From: Cytophagales bacterium | GTDB lineage: Bacteria > Bacteroidota > Bacteroidia > Cytophagales > VRUD01 | DNA length: 60,447 nucleotides | Assembly: GCA_019456305.1 (NCBI GenBank) | Contig: VRUD01000016.1 | Coordinates: 1-60,447, forward strand | Reading direction: 5' to 3' | Shown: one piece after another, positions 8,064 through 16,450 of the stretch | Layout: every line of letters starts with the position of its first letter | How positions within the stretch are numbered: the first letter of the stretch is position 1 | Translations under genes and position numbers: made by a program | Notes under the pieces: generated by a model | What the model saw: the letters and a program-made list of their open reading frames with translations, nothing else | Database searches by the model: none | Told to the model about the DNA's origin: nothing

Positions 8064-8996
8064 ATGAAAAAAGTCACCTTTATCCTGCATGGCAGATTAA
8101 GAAAAAAAGAGCTGTTAAAAAATAAGATCAATCAACGATTATCAGGGCAATTTGAACTACAATATTTCCAAACCGGTGCATCAGGGGATGGAATTCATTT
8201 GGCTAAATTAGCCGTTGAAGGGCAAACGGACTACCTGATCTCTGTGGGTGGGGATGGGATGCTTAATGAAGTTGTAAACGGTTATATGAATTGTACCGCA
8301 ACATTTATGTTGCAATCACAAGGCGTTACAAATCCTGCGCTTGGTTTATTGCCATACGGCACCGGCAATGATTTTTCCAAAACGATAGGTATGCGAAAAG
8401 ATATCGAACAGCTTGCCCGTCTCATTGAAAATGATCAAATCCAACCGGTAGATATCGGTGAAGTTCAATATAGATCTCATGAAGGCGAAACCAAAACAAG
8501 ATATTTTATCAATATAACTGACCTGGGAATTGGAGGGCAGGTGGTGAAAATGGTAAATCAAAGCAGCAAATTTTTAGGACCCAATCTAACTTATAAAAAA
8601 GCGATCATTTGTTCGTTTTTTACCTATAAACACAAAAAAGTTAGTTTAACGAGCGATTCTTTTCAATGGGAAGGCCCTATACTGAGTTTGTGCATGGCAA
8701 ACGGACGCTATTTTGGCAGCGGTATCTGCATTGCCCCCCAGGCAGATGTTTCTGACGGTAAGATCCAGCTTGTTATCATGGGAAATCTTAGTCTTATAGA
8801 TTATCTCAAAAACATGCCAAAGATCAAAAAGGGTGAAATATTGGAACATCCGGAGGTGCATTATGAACAGGTGCATACCTGCCGTATTGTACCGCTTGAA
8901 GGAGAATGTCCTGTTGATATGGATGGAGAATTTATCGGTTATGCGCCTATTGAGCTTCGGATACATAAACATGCTTTGAAATTTCTCAGGGAATAA
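8064..8996 (+). CDS. Diacylglycerol/lipid kinase family protein
   Basis: A 310-residue DAGK-catalytic-domain protein, as in YegS and DgkB. The nucleotide loop ISVGGDGMLNEVVNG (about 73-87) has the GGDG motif, and LGLLPYGTGNDFSKTIG (about 113-129) has the GTGNDF motif, both diagnostic. The C-terminal beta-sandwich includes VDMDGEFIGYAP, the usual (D/N)GE segment. It should phosphorylate a lipid alcohol such as diacylglycerol with ATP at the inner face of the membrane. The exact substrate (diacylglycerol, sphingoid base, other) cannot be read from the sequence. It appears to be a single gene, with about 180 bases of unassigned DNA after it. Confidence 0.88.
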   Translation: MKKVTFILHGRLRKKELLKNKINQRLSGQFELQYFQTGASGDGIHLAKLAVEGQTDYLISVGGDGMLNEVVNGYMNCTATFMLQSQGVTNPALGLLPYGTGNDFSKTIGMRKDIEQLARLIENDQIQPVDIGEVQYRSHEGETKTRYFINITDLGIGGQVVKMVNQSSKFLGPNLTYKKAIICSFFTYKHKKVSLTSDSFQWEGPILSLCMANGRYFGSGICIAPQADVSDGKIQLVIMGNLSLIDYLKNMPKIKKGEILEHPEVHYEQVHTCRIVPLEGECPVDMDGEFIGYAPIELRIHKHALKFLRE

Positions 8997-9200
8997 AAAT
9001 TGCATGGCTCAAGATTCAGAGTTTAAAGGTTGAAAGTGTTTTAAAATATTAAAAACAATGAAATTCCGATATCACCCGTAAGTGTAACATTTAATTAATA
9101 ACTATGATCAGAGCAATTTTCATTTTTTTTTACCATTTTGTCATTATTATGACATCATAGATCAGAAGTATAGTGTATTTTGCATAAAAAAATTAAAATT

Positions 9201-9665
9201 ATGGAACAACAAAAAAATTTGTCTGGGCAGGCAGGAGCTTCTGCGCAGACAGAACCAAACTCGCTTAAATGGGCCTTAAAAATAGCTGCTTCAGCCAGTT
9301 TGGCCGGAATGATCTGTTGTGTTGCCCCTGCAGTGCTTTTTATGTTTGGCCTGATGGGTGGCATATATGCAATTTCTTTTGCTAACTTTTTCTATGCTGA
9401 TGATGGCGGAGCTGGCTTGGGAGCATGGATATTGAGGGGGATAGCAGTTGTTATTGGTATTGCCGGTGTATATTTTTACAGACGTAAGCAAAACCAATGC
9501 TCCGTTGATCCTAAGAGGAAACGTAAAAACCTGGTATTGGTAAGTGTACTCATACTAATATTAGGAGTTGCATTTTTCTTATCTTTGGAAAAATTGACGT
9601 CCTGGTATTTTGGCGAAAAAATTGTACCTCAGCAACAAAAGGAATATCAATTAAAATCGGATTAA
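9201..9665 (+). CDS. Small membrane protein with CC motif
   Basis: A 154-residue integral membrane protein with about three or four hydrophobic helices. The first helix has GMICCVAPAVLFMFGLMGG, a double-Cys pattern reminiscent of MerT-type metal transporters, but the resemblance is too short to name it. A basic loop (RRKQNQC..PKRKRK) separates the helices. ATG 9201 is chosen; an in-frame TTG at 9180 exists. Near the N-terminus LSGQAGASAQT is encoded by an imperfect palindrome (9221-9250), probably an inserted element. The stop TAA (9663-9665) touches the ATG of the glycosyltransferase, so the two genes are translated from one transcript. Confidence 0.7.
   Translation: MEQQKNLSGQAGASAQTEPNSLKWALKIAASASLAGMICCVAPAVLFMFGLMGGIYAISFANFFYADDGGAGLGAWILRGIAVVIGIAGVYFYRRKQNQCSVDPKRKRKNLVLVSVLILILGVAFFLSLEKLTSWYFGEKIVPQQQKEYQLKSD
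9221..9250. repeat. In-frame palindromic element (30 bp)
   Basis: GTCTGGGCAG (9221-9230) and CTGCGCAGAC (9241-9250) are inverted repeats with one mismatch. Length 30 is a multiple of three. The GGCAGGCAG core resembles the element at 38528-38566. Confidence 0.55.
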
Positions 9666-10364
9666 ATGCCTTTGCAAAAGATCATTGTAATTATACCGGC
9701 ATTTAACGAAGCCAAAGCTATTCAAAAAGTTATTAAAGATATTCCCGAAAACCTGGTTTCAGAAGTAATAGTAGTCAATAATAACTCCACAGATAAAACG
9801 GCTCTTAATGCCCGCAATGCAGGCGCAATTGTGCTCAATGAGCTTAGAAAAGGATATGGCTATGCTTGTTTAAAAGGGATAGAATATGTCAGGCAAAAAC
9901 CTGCTGGAAATCATCCGGATATCCTCGTATTTTTAGATGCTGATTATTCGGATTATCCCCGGGAAATGACCCGGCTTGTGTTACCCATTTTGGAAGAAGA
10001 TTATGACATGGTAATAGGATCCAGGATGACAGGAAAAAGAGAAAAGGGATCAATGCTGCCGCAAGCAATTTTCGGAAACTGGCTGGCAACAAAACTGCTA
10101 CGCTGGTTATATGGCGTAAGTTTTACAGACCTTGGACCTTTCAGGGCTGTAAAATTTGACAAATTACTTGACCTGGATATGCAGGATAAAACATTTGGCT
10201 GGACTGTAGAGATGCAGGTGAAAGCAGCTAAAAAAAAACTAAAATGTTGTGAAATACCCGTGAGCTACAGAAAAAGAATTGGTGTCTCTAAAATTACAGG
10301 TACTGTGATGGGTAGCATAAAGGCAGGATTAAAGATTTTGTGGACTATCTTCAGATATTTATAA
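9666..10364 (+). CDS. Family 2 glycosyltransferase (dolichyl-P-mannose synthase-like)
   Basis: A 232-residue GT-A glycosyltransferase. IIVIIPAFNEAKAIQKVI starts the nucleotide-sugar fold, VVNNNSTDKT and GYACLKGIEY follow, FLDADYSDYP carries the D-x-D metal motif, and TDLGPFRAV and FGWTVEMQVKA match the acceptor-side motifs of polyprenyl-phosphate glycosyltransferases. No C-terminal membrane anchor is visible. It probably transfers a hexose to a lipid phosphate or an acceptor at the inner membrane. It directly abuts the small membrane protein gene, so a joint role is possible. Confidence 0.85.
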   Translation: MPLQKIIVIIPAFNEAKAIQKVIKDIPENLVSEVIVVNNNSTDKTALNARNAGAIVLNELRKGYGYACLKGIEYVRQKPAGNHPDILVFLDADYSDYPREMTRLVLPILEEDYDMVIGSRMTGKREKGSMLPQAIFGNWLATKLLRWLYGVSFTDLGPFRAVKFDKLLDLDMQDKTFGWTVEMQVKAAKKKLKCCEIPVSYRKRIGVSKITGTVMGSIKAGLKILWTIFRYL

Positions 10365-10434
10365 AATTTAGTTTTAATTTTAGTTCATTTTAGGCATTTC
10401 TCATTTTTATTGTGGGTTAAATCATAAATCGTAA

Positions 10435-11613
10435 ATGATAAAGAGGGTCATTCTAATTATATTAGACAGCTTGGGTATCGGTGCACTACCCGATGCTGAT
10501 AAATATGGGGATGTTGGAAGCAATACCCTTGGCAATATTGCCACAAGCATAAACAATTTTTCCTTACCAAATCTTATAAAACTGGGTCTTGGGAATATCA
10601 ATGAAAACATCAATGTGGGATTGGCAACCCGGCCTACTGCCTGCTTTGGCAGCGCCATGGAGCGATCACCCGGTAAGGATACTACGACCGGGCACTGGGA
10701 AATTGCAGGAATTGTCCTGCAAGATCCTTTCCCGGCCTTTACAAATGGATTTCCTCCAGAGGTCATTGAATTGTTTGAAGATAAGATAGGTACCAAAACG
10801 CTGGCAAACATACCTGCTTCCGGAACCGTGATCATTGAAGATTTTGGGGAACAACATATCAAAACCGGCTATCCCATAGTATATACTTCGGCAGACAGTG
10901 TTTTTCAGATTGCTGCCCATGAAGAAATTATCTCTGTTAAAAGATTGTATGAAATATGTCAAACTGCGCGGGTAATATTAAAAGATGAATATGCTGTCGG
11001 AAGAGTCATTGCAAGGCCATTTATTGGCAAAAAGGGTTCGTTTCAAAGAACTACCAATAGAAAAGATTTTTCACTGAAGCCGTTTGGAAAAACCGTTTTG
11101 AACCATATTGCCGAATCAGGCAAACAGGTAATGGCTGTGGGCAAGATAGAAGACATTTTTGCAGGGTATGGAGTGACGGACGCTGTCCATACTGAGAATA
11201 ACATGGATGGTGTAAATAAAACCCTGGATTATATGAAAACAAATTCAAGCGGGCTTATTTTTACTAACCTTGTTGATTTTGATTCGCTGTATGGCCACCG
11301 TAATAACGTTGAAGGATATGCCAATGCACTCATGGAGTTTGATAAAAGAGTTCCTGATATCCTCCAATCATTGAAAGATGATGATGTTTTGATAATCGCA
11401 GCAGACCATGGCAACGACCCCACCATTAAAGAAAGTACCGATCATACAAGAGAATATATTCCGATCCTGATCTATGGTAAAAATATAAAAGAAGGGATTA
11501 ATATCGGCACAAGAAAAAGCTTTGCGGATATAGGAGCAACCATAGCAGAAATGTTGGCTGTTAAATCCACAAATTGGGGTGAAAGTTTTCACAAAAAAAT
11601 ACTTAAAAAATGA
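10435..11613 (+). CDS. deoB: Phosphopentomutase DeoB
   Basis: A 392-residue alkaline-phosphatase-superfamily mutase that interconverts (deoxy)ribose 1-phosphate and 5-phosphate. Metal and phosphate motifs are in order: LIILDSLGIGALPDA at the N-terminus, SPGKDTTTGHWEIAG with the phosphorylated Thr region, then NLVDFDSLYGHRN, IAADHGNDPT and STDHTREYIPIL near the end. Length fits the family. Its TGA overlaps the ATG of the next gene by four bases (ATGA), so it is co-translated with purine nucleoside phosphorylase, whose ribose 1-phosphate product it uses. Confidence 0.96.
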   Translation: MIKRVILIILDSLGIGALPDADKYGDVGSNTLGNIATSINNFSLPNLIKLGLGNINENINVGLATRPTACFGSAMERSPGKDTTTGHWEIAGIVLQDPFPAFTNGFPPEVIELFEDKIGTKTLANIPASGTVIIEDFGEQHIKTGYPIVYTSADSVFQIAAHEEIISVKRLYEICQTARVILKDEYAVGRVIARPFIGKKGSFQRTTNRKDFSLKPFGKTVLNHIAESGKQVMAVGKIEDIFAGYGVTDAVHTENNMDGVNKTLDYMKTNSSGLIFTNLVDFDSLYGHRNNVEGYANALMEFDKRVPDILQSLKDDDVLIIAADHGNDPTIKESTDHTREYIPILIYGKNIKEGINIGTRKSFADIGATIAEMLAVKSTNWGESFHKKILKK

Positions 11614-12446
11614 ATTTAGAAAAAATAAACCAGGCAACAAACTTCATTAAAGAAAAAATACACTTCACACCTGAAATAGGTCTTATTCTTGGTTCAGGAC
11701 TCGGCAGCCTGGCAGACGAGATAGAAAATCCTGTTAAGATCAGTTACAATACCATCCCGGGTTTCCCCCACCTACCTGCTGACAAGCAAGGTTCAACAGT
11801 TACCGGACATGCAGGGCAGTTAGTACTTGGTAAATTAGAAGGCAAACAGGTCATTGCCATGCAGGGAAGATTTCATTATTACGAAGGGTATTCTTTACAG
11901 GAAGCAACCATTCCTGTCCGTGTAATGAAAAAAACAGGGGTTGAAAAAATTATTGTGACCAATGCAGCGGGTGGAGTAAATGAAACGTTCGAGCCCGGTG
12001 ACTTGATGATCATCACAGATCACATCAATTTTGCTTTTGCCAATCCTCTTATAGGAAAAAATTACAATGAATTTGGCCCAAGATTTCCGGATACTTCTGA
12101 AGCCTATGCTCCTGAACTTATAAAAGTAGTAAAAGAAGTGGCAGCATCTCAGAACATAAATATCAAGGAAGGTGTTTACCAATTTTCCTCCGGCCCAACC
12201 TATGAAACCCCGGCTGAAACAAAAGCTGCCCGGTTTTTAGGAGCCGATGCCGTTGGTATGTCCACCGTTCCGGAGGTGCTTGTTGCCGTGCATTCAGGCA
12301 TAAAGGTGGTCGGTATTTCATGCATTACCAATATGGCATCAGGTATGAATAACCAACCGCTTTCTCATGACGAAGTTATTGAAACTACAGAAAGAGTTAA
12401 AGGAATGTTTTGTAAATTAGTAAGGGGGATTGTCAGCAAAATTTAA
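11610..12446 (+). CDS. punA: Purine nucleoside phosphorylase
   Basis: A 278-residue family I phosphorylase that splits purine nucleosides with phosphate into base and ribose 1-phosphate. The phosphate site GLILGSGLGSLAD, the GRFHYYEGY loop, TNAAGGVNETFEPGDLM and GPTYETPAETKAAR with VGMSTVPEV are all present. Together with deoB it forms a two-gene nucleoside salvage operon with a 4-base overlap. The 3' end of this gene (from 12423) resembles a 31-base stretch at 12541 on the far side of an inverted-repeat element, with five differences, all transitions. Confidence 0.95.
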   Translation: MNLEKINQATNFIKEKIHFTPEIGLILGSGLGSLADEIENPVKISYNTIPGFPHLPADKQGSTVTGHAGQLVLGKLEGKQVIAMQGRFHYYEGYSLQEATIPVRVMKKTGVEKIIVTNAAGGVNETFEPGDLMIITDHINFAFANPLIGKNYNEFGPRFPDTSEAYAPELIKVVKEVAASQNINIKEGVYQFSSGPTYETPAETKAARFLGADAVGMSTVPEVLVAVHSGIKVVGISCITNMASGMNNQPLSHDEVIETTERVKGMFCKLVRGIVSKI

Positions 12447-12453
12447 TCACAAA

Positions 12454-12539
12454 AAATCCGAATTTAACCGCAAAGACGCAGAGACGCAAAGTTTTTTTAG
12501 AAAAATCATTCTTTTCGTCTCCGCGTCTTTGCGGTGAAA
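12454..12539. repeat. 86-bp inverted-repeat element, copy 1
   Basis: The arms carry ACCGCAAAGACGCAGAGACG and its near-complement CGTCTCCGCGTCTTTGCGGT. A nearly identical 86-bp copy lies inside aroA at 12711-12796. This copy sits between the convergent 3' ends of punA and aroA, where it could also act as a two-way terminator. Confidence 0.9.
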
Positions 12540-12550
12540 AAGGGGGACTG

Positions 12551-13927
12551 TTAGCGAAATTTGATTACAAATCCTGCTTTACGCAGATCATTCCAGAAGT
12601 TTGGATATGACTTTTCTACTACATTTGGTTCGTCAATAGTGATGTTAGCCAAAAGCCCTAACGGAGCAAACGCCATCGCCATTCTGTGATCGTTATATGT
12701 TTGAAAACATAAATCCGAATTTAACCGCAAAGACGCAGAGACGCAAGGTTTTTTTAGAAAAATCATTCTTTGCGTCTCAGCGTCTTTGCGGTGAAATCCG
12801 AAATCCGAAATTATTTCCATCTTTCCCCGTCCTTTAATATCAATTTTAGCGCCCATCTTACTTAGTTCATTCTTTAACGCTTTAATCCTGTCCGTTTCCT
12901 TGATCCTAAGATTTTCAATGCCACTCATGGATAAAGCAATACCTTTTGCAGCACACAATACAGCGATGGTCTGGACAAGGTCAGGATTTTCGGTAAGATC
13001 CAGGTCAATCCTTTGTAACGTGGAACCCTTTTTTCTGATAATGACCTCATCAGAATTAAATGTGGTTTTTACACCCAATTTTTCTCCGATCTCTGCGATG
13101 ATGCTGTCACCCTGGAAAGAGTTTTTTTTTAAGTCCGGGAGAGTTATCTCCGCTTCATCCGCTAACGCAACCATACTATACCAATAGCTCGCAGCCGACC
13201 AGTCCGGTTCAACGGTATAAACAGGAGGGACATAATTTTGACCCTGCTTATTCATAATTGAAATGATATCGCCTTCCCATTCGTGTTTTATACCAAAATG
13301 TTCCATTATTTTAAGCGTCATCCTGATATAGGGTTTTGAGGTAATATTGCCTGCAAGTTGCAGCCTCAGTCCGGTTGGCAATACCGGAGCGATCATTAAC
13401 AGCGCAGAGATGAACTGGCTGCTCATACCGGCATTAATTGAGATTTTATTGGCGCTGGTTAAATTTGATCCGCCATTTATCCTGATAGGAGGAAAACCTT
13501 CCTTTTTAATATACCTGATATCTGCTCCCAATTCCTTCAGCGCATCAACAAGGGGGCCGATTGGCCTCTCCTGCATCCTTAATGAACCGGTGAGCATTTT
13601 ATTTTGCTTAGTGGCAACATAATAAGCGGTAAGAAAACGCATCGCGGTGCCGGCATCTTTTACGTCAACGGTATCTTCATCTAATGTGGTGTCAGGTGCC
13701 TGCCCCGAATTCCTCGGGGTTTCCACCTGACGCCCATTAAGGATATTGTTCAAAATAACGGTATCACTTGCCTCTGAAAGGTTACAAATTCCACACCTGT
13801 TTCCTGTCAGGGCAGCCATGATCAAAACCCGGTTACTCTCACTTTTTGAAGCCGGGAGGCTGATCGTCCCTTTTATCACTTTTGCCGGGTGGGACAGGTG
13901 GAGTTTCTTTTTGTGATGTTTTAGCAT
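12551..13927 (-). CDS. aroA: EPSP synthase with two in-frame insertions
   Basis: 5-enolpyruvylshikimate-3-phosphate synthase, sixth step of the shikimate pathway. Seen: LPASKSESNRVLI, DAGTAMRFLTAYY, RMQERPIGPLVDAL, INAGMSSQFISALL, KETDRIKAL and YNDHRMAMAFAPLG, all family signatures. ATG 13927 is chosen (MLKHHKKK); an earlier in-frame ATG at 13960 adds 11 hydrophobic residues. Two regions look inserted. NGRQVETPRNSGQAPDTTL is encoded by a hairpin at 13691-13731, and FHRKDAETQRMIFLKK with the following PCVSASLR is encoded by the 86-bp element at 12711-12796, a copy of the element just outside the gene. The frame survives both, and conserved motifs flank each, so the enzyme may still work. About 458 residues against the usual 410-430. 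Confidence 0.93.
   Translation of the reverse strand: MLKHHKKKLHLSHPAKVIKGTISLPASKSESNRVLIMAALTGNRCGICNLSEASDTVILNNILNGRQVETPRNSGQAPDTTLDEDTVDVKDAGTAMRFLTAYYVATKQNKMLTGSLRMQERPIGPLVDALKELGADIRYIKKEGFPPIRINGGSNLTSANKISINAGMSSQFISALLMIAPVLPTGLRLQLAGNITSKPYIRMTLKIMEHFGIKHEWEGDIISIMNKQGQNYVPPVYTVEPDWSAASYWYSMVALADEAEITLPDLKKNSFQGDSIIAEIGEKLGVKTTFNSDEVIIRKKGSTLQRIDLDLTENPDLVQTIAVLCAAKGIALSMSGIENLRIKETDRIKALKNELSKMGAKIDIKGRGKMEIISDFGFHRKDAETQRMIFLKKPCVSASLRLNSDLCFQTYNDHRMAMAFAPLGLLANITIDEPNVVEKSYPNFWNDLRKAGFVIKFR
12711..12796. repeat. 86-bp inverted-repeat element, copy 2, inside aroA
   Basis: Nearly identical to 12454-12539 over 86 bases, in the same orientation, about 170 bases away. In the aroA frame it encodes an extra segment just before the conserved YNDHRMAM motif. 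Confidence 0.9.
13691..13731. repeat. Hairpin element inside aroA
   Basis: Outer arms GTCAGGTG (13691-13698) and CACCTGAC (13724-13731), inner arms CCCCGA (13703-13708) and TCGGGG (13714-13719). The core belongs to the CCCGA..TCGGG family. Confidence 0.8.
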
Positions 13928-14056
13928 AAAAATTAATACAAAATTAATAATAAAAACCAAAATTTAATATCTTTATTATTTAGTTATGTAACATTGCCTG
14001 CAAAAAATAAAATAAAAAAATTACTCCGGCATTCCACAGGGTAAATCACCTTTTAC

Positions 14057-14064
14057 TATCTTTG
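14057..14064 (+). promoter_or_regulatory. -7 box TATCTTTG upstream of der
   Basis: TATCTTTG fits TAnnTTTG. No TTG is found at the usual upstream distance. It is followed at once by the 20-base palindrome. Confidence 0.4.
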
Positions 14065-14084
14065 TGTCCCGACATGTCGGGACA
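14065..14084. repeat. Perfect 20-base palindrome in the der leader
   Basis: TGTCCCGACATGTCGGGACA is its own reverse complement. It belongs to the dispersed CCCGA..TCGGG family and lies between the -7 box and the der start codon, so it would be transcribed as a leader hairpin. Confidence 0.85.
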
Positions 14085-14156
14085 GACAGGTGTGCGGCAG
14101 GACAGGAACGAGCTTTTAAATACCCGCATACCTTTTCACACCATCCGTTACTTTTT

Positions 14157-15464
14157 ATGTCAAACATAGTAGCCATAGTAGGAAGGCCCAATGTAGGTAA
14201 ATCTACATTATTTAACAGGTTAATTGGCCAGAGAAAAGCTATTACCGATAATGAGAGCGGAGTCACCCGTGACAGGCATTACGGTTATTCAGACTGGGGC
14301 GGCAGGTATTTTACAGTGATTGATACAGGCGGCTATGTTACCGGTTCTGCCGACATTTTTGAGGAAATGGTAAGAGAGCAGGTTGACCTGGCGATGGATG
14401 AAGCGGACGTTATCCTGTTTATGGTTGATTGTATTGAAGGCATTCATGGATTAGACAATGATTTTGCAAATATTTTAAGGAAAAACAAAAAGCCGGTAAT
14501 TGTTACTGCCAACAAAGCTGATAATACCGAACGTTTTCACATGGCCGGAGAATTTTATTCTTTCGGTTTAGGTGAAGTTTTTCCAATATCATCTCAGGAT
14601 GGTTCCGGCACAGGTGAGCTGCTGGATGAAGTAATAAAGCATTTCCGCAGCAGTTCTGATGAAAGTACAGATAATGACATTCCCAAATTAGCCGTATTGG
14701 GAAGGCCTAATGTAGGCAAATCATCCCTTGTTAACGTTCTGCTGGGCAAGCAAAGAACCATTGTTACGGATATTGCAGGTACAACAAGAGATGCCATTCA
14801 TACACATTATAATGCCTTTGGAAAAGAATTTTTATTGATTGACACTGCCGGGCTTAGAAAAAAGTCAAAGGTCAGGGATAATATTGAATTCTATTCTACT
14901 TTACGTGCAGTCAGAGCTTTGGAAGAAGCTGATGTTTGTGTTATAATGCTGGATGCCACAAGGGGAATTGAAATTCAGGATATTAATATCGTCACACTGG
15001 CTGATAGAAAGAACAAGGGAATTGTGCTATTGGTTAATAAATGGGACCTGGTAGAAAAAGACCATGATACAGCCAGACAGCTTGAAGATCATATCAAAAA
15101 GCGTCTTAAGCCAATCAACTATATGCCAATCATTTTTGCTTCGGTGGTTAATAAACAAAGAATTCACCGGGTTCTGGAGGAAGCTGTAAAAGTCTATGAA
15201 AAAAGAAAACAAAAAGTGCCAACGTCCAAATTGAATGACCTGCTTTTGAAAGAAATTGAAAATCATCCTCCGCCAGCCAAAAAAGGCAAGCATGTTAAAA
15301 TAAAATATGTGACCCAATTACCCGTATCAATTCCTGTTTTTGCTTTTTTTTGCAACCTGCCGCAATACATCCAGGAACCATATACGCGGTTTCTTGAAAA
15401 CAAAATAAGAGAACATTTTAATTTTGAGGGCGTACCGATAAAAATAATTTTCAAAAAAAAATAG
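14157..15464 (+). CDS. der: Ribosome assembly GTPase Der (EngA)
   Basis: A 435-residue double GTPase needed for 50S subunit assembly. The first G domain opens with IVAIVGRPNVGKSTLFNRL and has DTGGY and NKADN; the second has AVLGRPNVGKSSLVNVLLG, DTAGLRKKSK and NKWDLV. The C-terminal KH-like domain ends FEGVPIKIIFKKK. ATG 14157 is chosen because MSNIVAIVGRP is the normal N-terminus; the frame is open further upstream but that part holds the palindrome and is not conserved. A hairpin with a T-run follows the stop. Confidence 0.96.
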   Translation: MSNIVAIVGRPNVGKSTLFNRLIGQRKAITDNESGVTRDRHYGYSDWGGRYFTVIDTGGYVTGSADIFEEMVREQVDLAMDEADVILFMVDCIEGIHGLDNDFANILRKNKKPVIVTANKADNTERFHMAGEFYSFGLGEVFPISSQDGSGTGELLDEVIKHFRSSSDESTDNDIPKLAVLGRPNVGKSSLVNVLLGKQRTIVTDIAGTTRDAIHTHYNAFGKEFLLIDTAGLRKKSKVRDNIEFYSTLRAVRALEEADVCVIMLDATRGIEIQDINIVTLADRKNKGIVLLVNKWDLVEKDHDTARQLEDHIKKRLKPINYMPIIFASVVNKQRIHRVLEEAVKVYEKRKQKVPTSKLNDLLLKEIENHPPPAKKGKHVKIKYVTQLPVSIPVFAFFCNLPQYIQEPYTRFLENKIREHFNFEGVPIKIIFKKK

Positions 15465-15500
15465 GTTTTAATAGTATCGGGTTACGAAATTATGTTCTCC

Positions 15501-15549
15501 ATTTTGAAGGTAAAATTTTGAAACTTCACCTTCAAAATATTTTTTTTTA
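15501..15549 (+). terminator. Terminator after der
   Basis: ATTTTGAAGGT (15501-15511) pairs perfectly with ACCTTCAAAAT (15528-15538), followed by a run of T. AT-rich stem, but placed about 35 bases after the der stop. Confidence 0.65.
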
Positions 15550-15569
15550 AAAAAAAAATAAAAAAATTC

Positions 15570-15599
15570 TTGCTTTTATAAATATTATATTTACTTTTG
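15570..15599 (+). promoter_or_regulatory. Promoter TTG-N19-TACTTTTG
   Basis: TTG 15570-15572, 19 bases, TACTTTTG 15592-15599. A full match to the Bacteroidota promoter pattern, 36 bases before the ATG of the first small lipoprotein. Confidence 0.75.
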
Positions 15600-15634
15600 C
15601 AAACTATTTATTTAACTAAAACATTTTTTAAATC

Positions 15635-15853
15635 ATGAAACGATTATTAGCATTATTAGCGATTGGAGGTATGATCACTTTCGCATCTTGTAACGGAACC
15701 TCTGAAGGTACAGAGGAAGAAACAGAAGAAGTTACAGAAGAAGCTGTAGAAGAAATGGTAGAAGAAGTATCTGAAGAAGAAATGTCTGAAGAGGAGATGT
15801 CTGAAGAAGGCGAAGAAGGTACTGAAGAATCTACCGAAGAAACTTCTGAGTAA
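15635..15853 (+). CDS. Small acidic lipoprotein
   Basis: A 72-residue protein. A lipoprotein signal peptide (MKRLLALLAIGGMITFASC) ends at the lipobox Cys; the rest is almost only Glu, Ser and Thr, a strongly acidic and probably unstructured tail. It is flanked by a good promoter and a strong hairpin terminator, so it is a single-gene unit. The gene at 16066 is a paralogue with the same signal peptide and a Cys-rich insertion. Function is unknown; surface-exposed acidic lipoproteins could bind cations, which is only a guess. Confidence 0.75.
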   Translation: MKRLLALLAIGGMITFASCNGTSEGTEEETEEVTEEAVEEMVEEVSEEEMSEEEMSEEGEEGTEESTEETSE

Positions 15854-15879
15854 TTATTTTCTATCAAAATCCGGATTTT

Positions 15880-15910
15880 AAAAAAGCCTTTAGAAATAGA
15901 GGCTTTTTTA
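15880..15910 (+). terminator. Terminator after first acidic lipoprotein
   Basis: AAAAAAGCCT (15880-15889) pairs with AGGCTTTTTT (15900-15909); the T-run is part of the second arm. Typical intrinsic terminator. Confidence 0.85.
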
Positions 15911-16025
15911 TATTTTTATACTTGTATTTTATAAAGAAAATACAGGATTTATTCAGATTTTTCGTATTTAATAATATTGTTTTAAAAAATAACAAAAATT
16001 ATTTTCTTTCTTTTAATATTATCTT

Positions 16026-16033
16026 TACATTTG
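16026..16033 (+). promoter_or_regulatory. -7 box TACATTTG
   Basis: TACATTTG, 32 bases before the ATG of the second lipoprotein, at a position like that of the first paralogue's promoter. No clear TTG upstream. Confidence 0.55.
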
Positions 16034-16065
16034 TGAATTAATTAACTAAAAACATTTTTTTAATT

Positions 16066-16329
16066 ATGAAACAATTATTAGCATTATTAGCAATTGTAGG
16101 TATGATCACTTTTGCATCCTGTGATGGAACCTATGAAAGTACAGAAGGAGAAACAGAAGAAGTTGTTGAAGAAACTACTGAGGAAATGGTTGAAGAAGTT
16201 TCTGAAGAAGCAGGTGGAGAAGAAATGTTGGCAGAGCATGTTTGCAGTGACCAATGTGCTGAAGACAACCACGCTTATCTTCATGGCGAAAAAGGACACG
16301 TTTGTGGCGAATCCTGTGGAGCTATGTAA
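16066..16329 (+). CDS. Small lipoprotein with Cys/His-rich C-terminus
   Basis: An 87-residue paralogue of the gene at 15635. The signal peptide and lipobox (GMITFASC) and the acidic stretch match, but the C-terminus is replaced by EHVCSDQCAEDNHAYLHGEK, then GHVCGESCGAM, with four Cys and three His spaced like a small metal-binding module. The codons after the TAA (16327-16329) stay in frame as EEGEGSVVETSE and match the acidic tail of the first paralogue. The gene therefore seems to have gained the Cys-rich segment plus a stop inside an older acidic tail. Zinc or copper binding is inferred from spacing only. Confidence 0.72.
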   Translation: MKQLLALLAIVGMITFASCDGTYESTEGETEEVVEETTEEMVEEVSEEAGGEEMLAEHVCSDQCAEDNHAYLHGEKGHVCGESCGAM

Positions 16330-16395
16330 GAAGAAGGTGAAGGATCTGTCGTAGAAACTTCTGAGAATTTATCTCTTAAAAAATTCTGAACTTTA

Positions 16396-16432
16396 AAAAA
16401 AAGAGCCCTGGCTTTAAAGGTGCTCTTTTTTT
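16396..16432 (+). terminator. Terminator after second lipoprotein
   Basis: AAAAAAAGAGC (16396-16406) pairs with GCTCTTTTTTT (16422-16432), the T-run included. Confidence 0.85.
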
Positions 16433-16450
16433 ATTTCGGGTTTGTTTTTT

